Below are positions 1-8,045 of a stretch of 12,014 nt of DNA, in pieces. Both the position numbers and the translations under genes were made by a program. Position 1 is the stretch's first letter. The number at the start of each line of letters is the position of its first letter. The notes under the pieces were generated by a model. It saw only the letters and a list, made by a program, of their open reading frames with translations, ran no database searches and was not told the DNA's origin. Origin of the DNA: Isohypsibius dastychi (taxonomy: Eukaryota > Tardigrada > Eutardigrada > Parachela > Isohypsibiidae); assembly GCA_034696485.1 (NCBI GenBank), contig JAQIWT010001189.1:1-12014 (forward strand). The letters are read 5' to 3'.

Positions 1-35
1 GTCCCCCCCCTGGGGGGGGGGGGGGGGGGGGGAGG
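1..35. repeat. Homopolymer C8/G21 tract at window edge
   Basis: Eight C at 3-10, one T, then 21 G at 12-32. The C and G runs are complementary, so the tract can fold back on itself, and the G run could form a quadruplex. It may be a real low-complexity tract or an assembly-edge artefact; the sequence alone cannot separate these. Confidence 0.85.
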
Positions 36-317
36 ACAAAAAATATGAGGAAACAGATTAGGTTATTACAGATTATGGCCGTTCTTGGAGTCACTCTTTA
101 ATTTAACTATGATGACCCATACTCGTATACTCGTGTATCAATAAATTTCTCTACTTTCCAGAACTGGCTAAATACTCTTTTTTGCACTTAATCAATTTTG
201 AAGTTGAACTGGTACGGTTTTGCACAGGATCTTGAACAACTTGTGGTATTTTCAACATAACCAAACTGAATATCCATATCATAATTCCAAACTGTATTGA
301 AAAGTTACTACTGCAAC
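36..317. other. Region downstream of F-box gene F1
   Basis: This AT-rich stretch lies 3' of the minus-strand gene F1 and probably holds its 3' UTR and flank. On the minus strand an open stretch of about 45 codons runs from about 285 to a TAG near 150, just after a CAATACAG acceptor-like site. Joining it to the GT at the end of F1 (GG|GTAGG) gives a phase that meets a stop within a few codons, so I do not include it in F1. No polyadenylation signal was recognised on the minus strand. Confidence 0.4.
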
Positions 318-1777
318 CTACCCATCCAACGTCAACCTCAAATTATCCTCGATGTGCCACTTGATAATTCTCTCTTCCTGGCAGTTGCAGTTCATGATCG
401 CAGCATTCTGTTCCAGAGTCGTGGGTGGAAGGGATTGTGTTATCATCCGTAACAAACTACCGATCAGCAAATTCTCTTTCTCCAACGTCATTTGGTAACG
501 AACTACTTCAAATACTTCATAGTTGTTCATTGCCCACGGTGCCGTGAGGAGAATTGTCAGACGTGTCCATAGCTGAATGTTAATCTGGCAGTTGATGAAT
601 GTCACCTCCTGTGGACCAGATTTTAGACCACATAGGCGAAAAGTGGAGTCACCATAGTAAGCGAGGTCAAAAGGAAGGTCAATGAGGATGACACTGCTGA
701 CATTTTCCCAATGTGGGTTTTTCATGAGGGCACACAGTAGATAACTTTCTTTTCCGACAATCCCAATAACTCGCTCACATATTGGTTTTCCAGTCCGTGA
801 TCTGTATCGATTTGCAGAGTGAATGCAAACAATCTTTCTGATACCTTCGTGGAGCAACGAGGTCACCAGCTGATCTTCTGCATTGCGGTTGTATCTTGAC
901 ATATCCGTTTTCTCATTCCAAGTACGTATCGTGAGAGGCAAGTATACCAAGAGTTCTGTGGCTAGCTTTTTCGTCTGCAAGATAGACTGCCACCGCTTGC
1001 ACACCCTGAAAAAACACCATTTAAATTTATCCCTCTACAGTCTTTCAGGTAATGTTAAGAATGGAGTTGTGGGGTTATCGAACTCCAACGGTAAGTTTAG
1101 TGCGCTGTTTGTCGTTTAGTGTCCCAGTGTTGTGCGTTATTTAAAGTGCACGAAACACAGATACGCTTTGCGGAAAATTATGTAGCACTGCCGAATCTGT
1201 GGACTGTTCAACTGTTTAATGACAAAATCTCTCGCTTTCCCCGCTTTTCCTGCCGTAGCACTACTGCAACTTAATCGTTGACTTGGCTCATTGGGCCGTT
1301 ACAAATATAGATTATCTGAACGAATTATTTGAAATAATTATTTTCCGTGGTTCCCAGTTTTAAGCGGTGTGAGGCGAATTGAGGTGACCAGATAATCCAG
1401 ACCAGATAATCAGGAAAACCAGCTCATGAGCTGGTTATTTATATAATTCAGAATTATATTTCACGCCAGTTGGTGATTTTCAGAACATATAATCATGATA
1501 ATAATTATTCAAATAATCTATATTTGTAACGGCCCATTAACAATCGTCGACTTGGCTCATTAACGCAATGCAGCTCCATTGAGCCTAAATCTCGAAATAA
1601 TACAGCTTTCACTTACCGTGAAAGCTTCCTGCGCTCGATACTTTCCACTTTTGATAAAATAATCACAATGAGCTCAGCTGGCAAATCTTCCATCCCAGTT
1701 GGTGGGAACTCGTGAGGTTGTGTTCGACTGGATGTCGGGAATGATGAACTTATAATTCGATGGATTAAATTGCCCAT
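318..1777 (-). CDS. F-box protein F1, split by a long intron
   Basis: Two coding exons on the minus strand. Exon 1 is 1777-1617 if translation starts at the upstream ATG, or 1693-1617 from the ATG just before the F-box (start MEDLPAEL). The intron is 1616-1006 (611 nt, G|GTAAGTG donor, TTTTTTCAG acceptor, phase 2). Exon 2 is 1005-318, ending in TAG. The product is 282 or 254 residues. The splice restores a full F-box: LPAEL at its start, an ERRKLSR segment, then VCKRWQSIL, with 23 residues from LP to VC exactly as in F2 and F3. The split Arg codon (CG|G) sits at the same place and phase as in those genes. F-box proteins generally bind Skp1 and deliver substrates to Cullin-1 ubiquitin ligases; that role is inferred. 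The rest (about 200 residues, several Cys, no LRR, WD40 or Kelch pattern seen) is unrecognised. No match to the fourth exon of F2/F3 was found downstream, so this member appears to end earlier. Start choice is uncertain. Confidence 0.72.
1273..1561 (+). repeat. 20-bp direct repeats flanking the MITE
   Basis: AATCGTTGACTTGGCTCATT (1273-1292) and AATCGTCGACTTGGCTCATT (1542-1561) match at 19 of 20 bases and bracket the inverted-repeat element. The left copy abuts the element; the right copy begins 6 bases after its end. They are too long for a usual MITE target duplication, so they may belong to an older tandem duplication or an outer nested element. Confidence 0.7.
1293..1535. mobile_element. 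MITE-like element with terminal inverted repeats
   Basis: The ends are GGGCCGTTACAAATATAG (left) and its reverse complement (right). The match is perfect for 23 bp and continues to about 28 bp with one mismatch. ATT abuts both ends (1290-1292 and 1536-1538), consistent with a 3-bp target duplication. The 243-bp interior has no coding capacity but contains a perfect 20-bp palindrome (1417-1436), a perfect 19-bp inverted repeat (ATATAATTC-A-GAATTATAT, about 1441-1459) and a 12-bp direct repeat (1386-1397, 1400-1411). It is therefore a non-autonomous DNA element. A GG-start terminus and a 3-bp duplication recall Harbinger-type elements, but ATT is not their usual TWA target, so the superfamily is unassigned. 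It lies in F1's intron. Confidence 0.8.
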
Positions 1778-2150
1778 TTTCCAGAATCTGGACTCGCAAT
1801 TTGTTGGTTTTCATTCAGCAAGGGGAACCAAAGAGCATGGATTCAGTCAGTTACTCGGCTGCTCTGGGCCGGTACGACACGATCCTACATGTGCTCAGGC
1901 ATGCACATGCAACTGTGTATGATAGATTAAACATCTATTTTCGTCGTACGCATACTACACTCTTAACTGATCAGGAAAAATTACGTTTGATCCGCAGCCA
2001 AAAATAGCGGCCATTGCGAGTTGATTGGGCGGTGGTATATCATTCGGCATCCAAGATTGTCGAGCCCAAGAAGTTGAAAACGGTGCTGTTGAATGTTCCC
2101 ACACTGCCTCATTACAGTATCCTGGCGAAAAGCGCGCAGCTATTATTCGC

Positions 2151-2197
2151 CGCGTAACTAGCATTCGTAACTATCTTGCTTGAATGCTAGTTACGCG
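2151..2197. repeat. Perfect 16-bp inverted repeat, 15-nt loop
   Basis: CGCGTAACTAGCATTC at 2151-2166 is the exact reverse complement of 2182-2197. The intervening 15 bases begin GTAACTATC. The repeat does not extend outward and no target duplication is evident. It could be a tiny foldback element, the fused ends of a deleted transposon, or a structured transcript. Confidence 0.85.
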
Positions 2198-2392
2198 CAA
2201 CCATCTTTTCGATTGCACATTTAGCCGGCTACCGGCATGCAATGGAGGCCATGAAATATTCACACGATGCAAAAGGTTTTTCCATACAACCTTGAGACTT
2301 TTTGCCGAAGCCATGGTATGCAGTTGCAGTCACAATGTACCAGCCTGGATATTACCCGTGTTTCATCAGCGGTGCTACTCAATAAGACGAAC

Positions 2393-2636
2393 ATGTCTCA
2401 AGAAACGACTGAAGCCAGTCTCAAAGCTTTACTGGAAAAGCAGAGCCAGACGTTGTTGGAAATGAGGTGCTCCACCTGAACGAGGAATTCTTCCCCGTGG
2501 TCTTCTGAACTCTACCACAACCTAATCGTAGCAGGGGATACGGCAAACAACAGTTTTGTTTTCGATTTCGAAACACACCATATCGAAAACCAGAAATTTC
2601 ATCCCTCGACGGTTCAACACAAAATACCACCATTTG
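2393..2636 (+). pseudogene. Possible degraded gag-like retroelement fragment
   Basis: From the ATG at 2393 about 28 codons encode a Glu/Gln/Leu-rich helix-like start (MSQETTEASLKALLEKQSQT), a style seen at the N-terminus of many retrotransposon gag proteins. The frame then stops. In another frame from 2521 an Arg/Gly/Gln-rich stretch with CFRFRN resembles the basic region near a gag zinc knuckle, but only one Cys is present. No protease, polymerase or LTR is visible. The similarity is by eye and weak; the stretch may be chance. Confidence 0.2.
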
Positions 2637-2705
2637 AGACACAGTGTTATCGGCGCACAACAAATGACAAAAGAACGAGCCAACACTTAGCTGCTTGGAC
2701 AAGAA

Positions 2706-4127
2706 TCAGGGATATCCAAATTCATAGTCGTCGTAATGTATTCCACCATCATCGTCATCATCATTATCATCGTAGTAACCGGTATCATCGTCAATATCAT
2801 AGTAACCATACGGATTAGTAAACTCCTCCATAAAAGCGATGGCACCCACCGTGAATTTGGATACATGTCCTCCGCCAGCGATATTCATCAGGATATCGTT
2901 CCAGCTCTCGGAATAGCAAACTCTAGAAATTTGACGAGCAGATTTGCAACAGGTCACTAAATAACAGAGGAGATGATTCTTACTTCTGCAGCAGCGGTGT
3001 CCATTCAGCGAATCGATGTTGGGAATATCGGATAGTCTGCAGGAAATCTGACTGCCTTTCCGTCATCGGTCCAGATTCTCCGAAGAATATCGCAGAGACT
3101 TGCTTAGGCAGTGCTTCACAAATATCCAAGAACAATTCATCAAAATAAACACACGCTTCAGCTCGAGGAAACAATGTCGGCATATGAACTTCCGGCATAA
3201 TCTCCGAACGAAGGATTCGTGCTTTTCTGGCGTTTTTCATGGTTGGAATGTAGTCTCCTCCAATCGGACAATAAAGTGGCCAGTCGCTGAATACGATTTG
3301 GACTTTTGAGAAGTCCGCCACCGTGGAAGATAGAATTTCCAATATTGCTTTGAGTCCGTTCTCACTACCGTCGTCAAGTGGGTGCCTGACCTTTATTGGC
3401 ATATCTTCTCCATCGAACAAAATCTCTTCAACATCGGTTTTGACAAGGTGCTTGACAGCATTAGTCCAGTAATTGTAGATTCGATTTCCTGTATTCGCCT
3501 CAACAGGCACTTTGATGTGAACATGAGTCCGAAACTTTTTGACTTGCTTGAGGATATCACGCCATTCTTGGCAGACCCTGTCGCGAACAGAAATGAATAA
3601 TTTCAATCAGAACAACTTGTTGAAAACTATACCGTTCAATTTTCTTGCGACCAACCGAGTCGAGATTCATGCAGATTGTTGTCATCACTTCCGGTGGGAG
3701 ATCATTGATATGCCTGCAAGAAATGACAAGTTCAACAAGTTTCAAAGTGGATCACATTGTTTTATTCTGCTCATTAAAACTGAAACATCTAAGGTGAATT
3801 GTTCAAGATTAGAGCTTACATCAGAACGAACGAATAAATTCAGAAACGAAATTTTGCTCGATTTCTCAATCAAGAACATTTCATTCTAAGATGAGCCAGT
3901 TGTCTGAGAAAACTCGACCCGAATCATTTTAACCACCTGAGACATCGTGAAAGACTGCCATTTCGCAGCACTTACGCTCTTGAAACGTCGGAGCGCTTTG
4001 TGGAAGATTCCAGACTAGTTTCTTCCAACTGAACACAACCGATGTTACGTTCCCCCAGTCGAGAGGATGGCGTTTTATCATGATTCGGATTAACTTGCGC
4101 ATTGACTTTCATGCTGGTTCCTGACAT
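2706..4127 (-). CDS. F-box protein F2 with acidic C-terminal tail
   Basis: Four coding exons on the minus strand: 4127-3976, 3713-3633, 3577-2984 and 2922-2706 (TGA), giving 347 residues. Introns are 262, 55 and 61 nt, all GT-AG and all phase 2. The model needs no frame correction. Residues 1-50 are a Ser/Thr/Asn-rich leader. The F-box spans about 55-90: LPPEV at its start, NLDSVGRKKIER in the middle, then VCQEWRDIL. Residues 90-310 are an unrecognised domain conserved in F3 (KKFRTH, PIGG, NARKARILRS, ESGPMT, SDFL, CYSESWN, HVSKFTV). Residues 314-347 are an Asp/Tyr tail encoded by GAT-like repeats. The start was chosen because both paralogs keep this ATG after AGA, and F2 has an in-frame TAG 13 codons upstream of it. 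By family knowledge the F-box should bind Skp1 in an SCF E3 ligase and the rest should bind a substrate; the substrate is unknown. A strong tandem paralog lies at 5273-6924. Confidence 0.8.
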
Positions 4128-5040
4128 TCTCCAGATGATGATCTAAGACAACGAAGAGCTAGCTCAGCTGAAAGATAAACACACATGTCGGAAACGCGAA
4201 ATCGGAATTATTTTGATCGTGGGAAGATTGGAGATATCCGGAAGATGGATCTGCTGGTTAGATCTCACCTCAAGTCCCAAACAAAATGGCCGTAGATGAG
4301 AATCTGAATTCAGTGAAAGTTATACCGTTATTCGGTTTCGATACGATGGACAATGTTTAATTTGGAATCCTTCCTCCAATTTCTCATACTGACTCTATCC
4401 GAGTTGGGCGGGGCGCGGATGCGAAGGGGGGGGGGGGTGGAAGGTTGAGTTATTTCGATATCATTATCAACGCAATGGCTGCGTTGACTCATGATTAGAC
4501 TTGTTCTTGTCTAGCTCTGTATTCGCGAATATAGTTATGCAAATCAATAATTTGAACTTTAATGTTGTAATTCTCAATGCCCTCACCGAAATTCAGCAGG
4601 AAGCGCTTCCAGCTCGCCATTGCAGCCGTTACTAAAAATGTATATCGGTTCAATCAACCTCAACAGCTGACGCTGGAAGCTGGGTTGTCTTGTCAGGAGT
4701 CTGGCGGGAAGGATTTAGACATTCTAGGCAGACTATGATCCTATTCGAATTGATGCTGCAAAATGGCGTGTGTTTGTGATACGACCGTAGTAGTCGGTTT
4801 TAGAACAGTGACTTTCAGATTAAACAATTATAATTGTGGCAATGGGCAGCCCCTAAGTGGTTTTAATGCTTTTCATCGGTTCTGTCTGTAAAAGATCCCG
4901 AGAACGGTGGTAGAGAACATGCAGGATCGATTTGGAGACTCATCGCTTGAAACGCAAGATTGTCCCATTGAGAGCGAGATGGTATTACGTTCGACATGCT
5001 TTTGTTTCTGGTTTCTCGATAGTTATAGTAATAAAAACTA
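4128..5040 (-). promoter_or_regulatory. 5' leader of F2, disrupted by extra DNA
   Basis: This region matches the leader upstream of F3 in two blocks, about 4128-4370 and about 4776-5035. It keeps an intron just upstream of the start codon: 4268-4168 (101 nt, GAG|GTGAGAT donor, TTTCAG acceptor). In F3 the same position carries 7053-6964 (90 nt). The matching splice sites with diverged, frame-broken sequence between the copies suggest a spliced 5' UTR rather than coding sequence. About 400 bp from about 4370 to 4775 have no counterpart in F3's leader and include a 12-G run (4426-4437) and an orphan exon. Whether F2 is still transcribed from this interrupted leader is unknown. Confidence 0.5.
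4495..4631 (-). pseudogene. Orphan F-box-family C-terminal exon
   Basis: On the minus strand, after an ACATTTTTAG acceptor, an open stretch contains ASWKRFLLNFGEGIENYNIK and ends at TAA (4497-4495). It lines up with the fourth exon of F2/F3 (ESWNDILMNIAGGGHVSKFT and onward, through a similar IREY/MEEF position). The first and third family exons are not seen next to it, and its acceptor phase is one base off that of F2/F3. It lies inside the DNA that separates F2's leader from F3's by comparison. The best reading is a relic of another family member; a terminal exon of an unseen transcript is possible. The resemblance is by eye. Confidence 0.5.
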
Positions 5041-5272
5041 GAATGAACGCAGGTTTTTTCAAATTCTTATGAATTCCGCAAGTGGAATGACCTTTTAATA
5101 TTGAAGCAACTGAAAGAATTTCGATGCTTGTTACGTACAATCTACCTATGAACATTTCGCTGCTATGTCATTGCTTTAATCAACAATCATAACTGTTCTG
5201 ATAGGTCAATCATAATCATGCAGCACATGGTTTATCACGATCATCATCGTAGTAATCGACAATATTTGTATC

Positions 5273-6924
5273 CTAGCCGAAGTCATAGAAGTTATATGGA
5301 TCAGCAAACTCCTCCAATAACCCGATTGCAACCACCGTGAATTTCGATACATGTTCTCCAGCAGCGATATTCATCAGGACAGTGTTCCAGCTTTCCGAGT
5401 AGCAAATTCTGGAAATTTGACACATGGATTGGCATAATTGCTATTAACACAGCAGACGATTCTTACTCATGCAGCAGCGGTGACCATTCATCGAATTGAT
5501 CTATGGAAAATGAGATATTCTCCAGAAAATCTGATTGCTTTTTAGTCATTGGTCCAGATTCCGCAAAGAATATCTCGGAAATTTGCTTAGGCAGTCCTTC
5601 AGAAATGTCCAACAACAACTCCTCAAAATAGACCCACGCCTCAAGATGAGGAAATAATCTCGGCGTTATTTCCGATATAATATCGGAACGAAGAATTCGT
5701 GCTTTTCGGGCATTATTAATGAATGAAATGTTTCTTCCTCCAATCGGACAAAAGAGTGGCCACATTTTAAATACGATGTCGACTTTGGAGAAGTCAGCGT
5801 CCGTGGAAGATAGTACTTTCAATATTGCTTGGATTCCGTTCTCAGTACCAAAATCAAATGGGTACCTGACCACTTGTCCATCGAACAAAATCATTTCCAG
5901 ATCGATTTTGACGAGGTGTTCGACCGCGCTTCTCCAGTAATTGTAGAGTCCATGCACTATGTTCAAAGTAACAGGCACTCTGATGTGAATATGAGTTCGA
6001 AACTTCTTGACGTTTTGGATAATACTCCGCCAGTCTCGGCACACCCTTTTGCGAACAGCAACGAAATCACCGTTAGTCAGAACAACTGGTTGTGTTGAAA
6101 ACTGTACCGCTCAATTCTCTTGCGATCAACCGAGTCGAGATTCATGAAAATTGCTGTAATCACCTCCAGTGGGAGATCGTGGATATGCCTGGATAAAATG
6201 ACGAATATAAAACGAATCACACCGAATGACATCGTTCTGCTTGTTGAAACGGTTTAAATGCGTCATAAATTCGTTAAGATTAAAGCTGACACTAAAAAGA
6301 GCAAATATACTCAAAAATGAAATACTGCTCAGTTTTCGGATCAAGAACACTCATTTTTCTGAGCTTAACCATTATCCTGAGAAAACTCTATAGAAAACTA
6401 TAGCAGCCGAGGCCGGTTTGCGGGTGCGTCCCGCGACCAGTAACCGCGACGTGGGTGACTTTGTTTATGTTCCGCCCTAAGTCCATCCTTTAGTGAGGTA
6501 ATCACCGATAGAGTGTTATGTTTGTTCCTATATCTCATTTTTTTCTACGACTCAATAGTTTTCTTTTTTTCAATTTTCAAACTTTTGACCTTCTATCTCA
6601 TAGTTGGTTTGGGTGAAATTTGTTGATGGATTCGGAGCTTGTTCCGCCAGGATTTGCTTTATAGAACCGATTCATAAAAATCGACCGTAGCTAAAGCGGA
6701 ATGCTATTCATTCCCCCGGAAAATGGCCCGTTGGTATAATCAGTAACTGTAACTCTGAGCACCTTTGATATGCTCAGCACTTACGCTCTCGGAGCATCAA
6801 AGCGCTTTGTGGAAGATGCCAGGCTCGGTTCTTCCAACCGAGCAAAGTCAATGTTGCGTTTCCCCAGGCAAAAGGATGGCAGTTTATCATAATCCGCAAT
6901 GGCTTTCGTGCTGGTTTCTGGCAT
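5273..6924 (-). CDS. F-box protein F3, tail-truncated paralog of F2
   Basis: Four coding exons on the minus strand: 6924-6785, 6188-6108, 6045-5467 and 5408-5273 (TAG), giving 311 residues. Introns are 596, 62 and 58 nt, all GT-AG and all phase 2, at the same positions as in F2; exon 2 is 81 nt in both. Residues 1-46 are a variable leader, four codons shorter than in F2. The F-box spans about 51-86: LPLEV at its start, NLDSVDRKRIER in the middle, then VCRDWRSII. In the 41 residues from LP to KKFRTH, 29 are identical to F2. The C-terminal domain keeps KKFRTH, PIGG, NARKARILRS, ESGPMT, SDFL, ICYSESWN and HVSKFTV. Translation stops right after YDFG, whereas F2 continues with an acidic tail; the DNA after the TAG still encodes an Asp/Tyr-rich stretch in frame. 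The likely role is an SCF substrate receptor, as inferred for F2. Intron 1 is 334 nt longer than in F2 because of extra DNA at about 6392-6770. Confidence 0.8.
6392..6770. other. Extra DNA in intron 1 of F3, partly GC-rich
   Basis: F2's intron 1 is 262 nt and F3's is 596 nt; the difference maps to this stretch. It starts near CTATAGAAAACTATAG, then a GC-rich patch with a small hairpin (GCGGG 6420-6424, CCCGC 6430-6434). TGTTCCGCC occurs twice (near 6468 and 6640). No terminal inverted repeats or open frame were recognised. It could be an insertion in F3 or a loss in F2. Confidence 0.45.
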
Positions 6925-7510
6925 TCTTCCAAAAGTGATGTATACAATGAAGAGCTGGCTCAGCTGTGGAGAGAAACGCACACGTTTTGGAGCAATTTCG
7001 ATCGTGGGAAGATTGGAAAGATGCGAGAGACGCATTTGCTGGTTATATCTCACCTCAGTTCCAAACAGAAACGGTTGTACACAAATAAAAATCCGAGCCC
7101 GATGAAAGATACAACGCTGTGATCTATATGGGGCAAATGTTGATTCGATTTCGAATGTCGATGCGATGATGATATTGGTAACCAGTGGAAAAACAGCGAC
7201 TGTAACCGTGGTGACTCCCATATTAAACAACATATAATTCGGGCAATGGGCAATAATTTACTTCGTGGGGTGCTTGTGATCGCTTTTCCATGTACGAAAT
7301 GCAGAGAACAGTGAGAGAGAATGCACGCATGCAGGATCGCTTTGGAGCTCATTGCGGGAACTGCAGATTTTTCCTGTTGAATGCGAGACCTCAGTCATGG
7401 TTCAATTCCGACAATTCGAACGGATTCTTATGTTTCCTACCCAAAACTTTGTTTGCTAAGTTGTTGGTTTTCTTGATGGGTTTGCGGAATAATTATAGAT
7501 TATTGCAGAT
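6925..7510 (-). promoter_or_regulatory. 5' leader region of F3 with UTR intron
   Basis: An intron just upstream of the start codon, 7053-6964 (90 nt, GAG|GTGAGAT to CTCCACAG), matches one in F2's leader. In F3 this region is open in frame from about 7233 and would add a hydrophobic segment (GVTTVTVAVFPLVTNIIIAS). In F2 the equivalent frame is broken by a stop and a one-base indel, so I treat it as untranslated. Similarity to F2's leader continues to about 7510, which I take as the end of the duplicated unit. An N-terminal extension unique to F3 cannot be excluded. Confidence 0.45.
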
Positions 7511-8045
7511 AGATGAACTATAGCATGCGATGTTCTGAATTTCATGGCTTTGTTTCGTTCATTACTTTGACGTCGAGGAAGTCGTCCGCTCGAGTGCTTT
7601 GGGTATGAATGACTCTTTCTTGATTATAGTGGGCAGCTGGCACACGGGTTGCGGAAGAGTATGTTCTCTCCATGTTCGGAAATACAATACACCGTAATCT
7701 CATATGATTGTGACGAAAAGCAGAATGAACACTAAAGTTTACAAAATTCATGTTCCATTCAGTTACTCATCACCAAGCAGCACAATCAACAAGCGAGTCG
7801 TGTCGAAATTACGCCAACTGTTATCTGAGCAATGCTTATAGCACATTGGTCATCAAGTGTCGCGCGTCATCCCTTTGTGAACAAAGATCTGTAGTTATCA
7901 AGCAATAATAGGAATGATATCTGCTCGAAATGCAGCTTAAGTAAATGTTTCACTTAGACAAGCTGTCTTTTTATCTTCGAAACCCGCCATATAACTAGCA
8001 TTTGTCTCACTTTCCTTTCACATTTTGCTTTACCGTACCCTCAAA
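7511..8045. promoter_or_regulatory. Divergent intergenic region before the CUB gene
   Basis: This non-coding stretch separates F3 (minus) from the CUB gene (plus). A TATAA at 7990-7994 lies 52 bases before the CUB start codon, with a pyrimidine-rich run containing TCAC about 20-30 bases further on, a plausible TATA box and initiator. This rests on position and short matches only. No other gene or RNA was recognised. Confidence 0.3.

Larger units (their letters stand above)
1778..2705. other. Intergenic region between F1 and F2, no supported gene
   Basis: F1's 5' side and F2's 3' side face this 0.9-kb stretch. A plus-strand open frame at 1801-2007 (68 codons) follows an acceptor-like TTTTCCAG near 1782 but has no recognisable domain and overlaps F1's promoter side, so I do not call it. 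Two items are listed separately: a foldback at 2151-2197 and a weak retroelement scrap at 2393-2636. Nothing else stands out. Confidence 0.5.

Noticed and set aside
1039-1103. Alternative first F-box exon for F1 (LNLPLEF ... TLPERL) with a 33-nt intron
   Set aside because: It gives an F-box four residues short and a very short intron. The exon at 1617-1693 restores exact length, phase and the split Arg codon shared with F2 and F3.
883-1119. Plus-strand open frame with acceptor- and donor-like sites at 1040 and 1090
   Set aside because: It lies opposite F1 exon 2 and the F1 intron, has no domain, and the splice-like sites are not part of any open gene model.
1801-2007. Plus-strand 68-codon open frame
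   Set aside because: There is no recognisable domain, no paralog in the window and no supported splice partners; it may be chance.
3100-3889. Several plus-strand open frames over the F2 region
   Set aside because: They are antisense shadows of F2 exons; the minus-strand frame has the F-box, conserved introns and a paralog.
6781-7233. Single 150-codon minus-strand membrane protein gene
   Set aside because: Its 3' part is F3's first exon, ending at a GTAAGTG donor shared with F2. The upstream part is broken in F2 and contains a conserved intron, so it is treated as leader.
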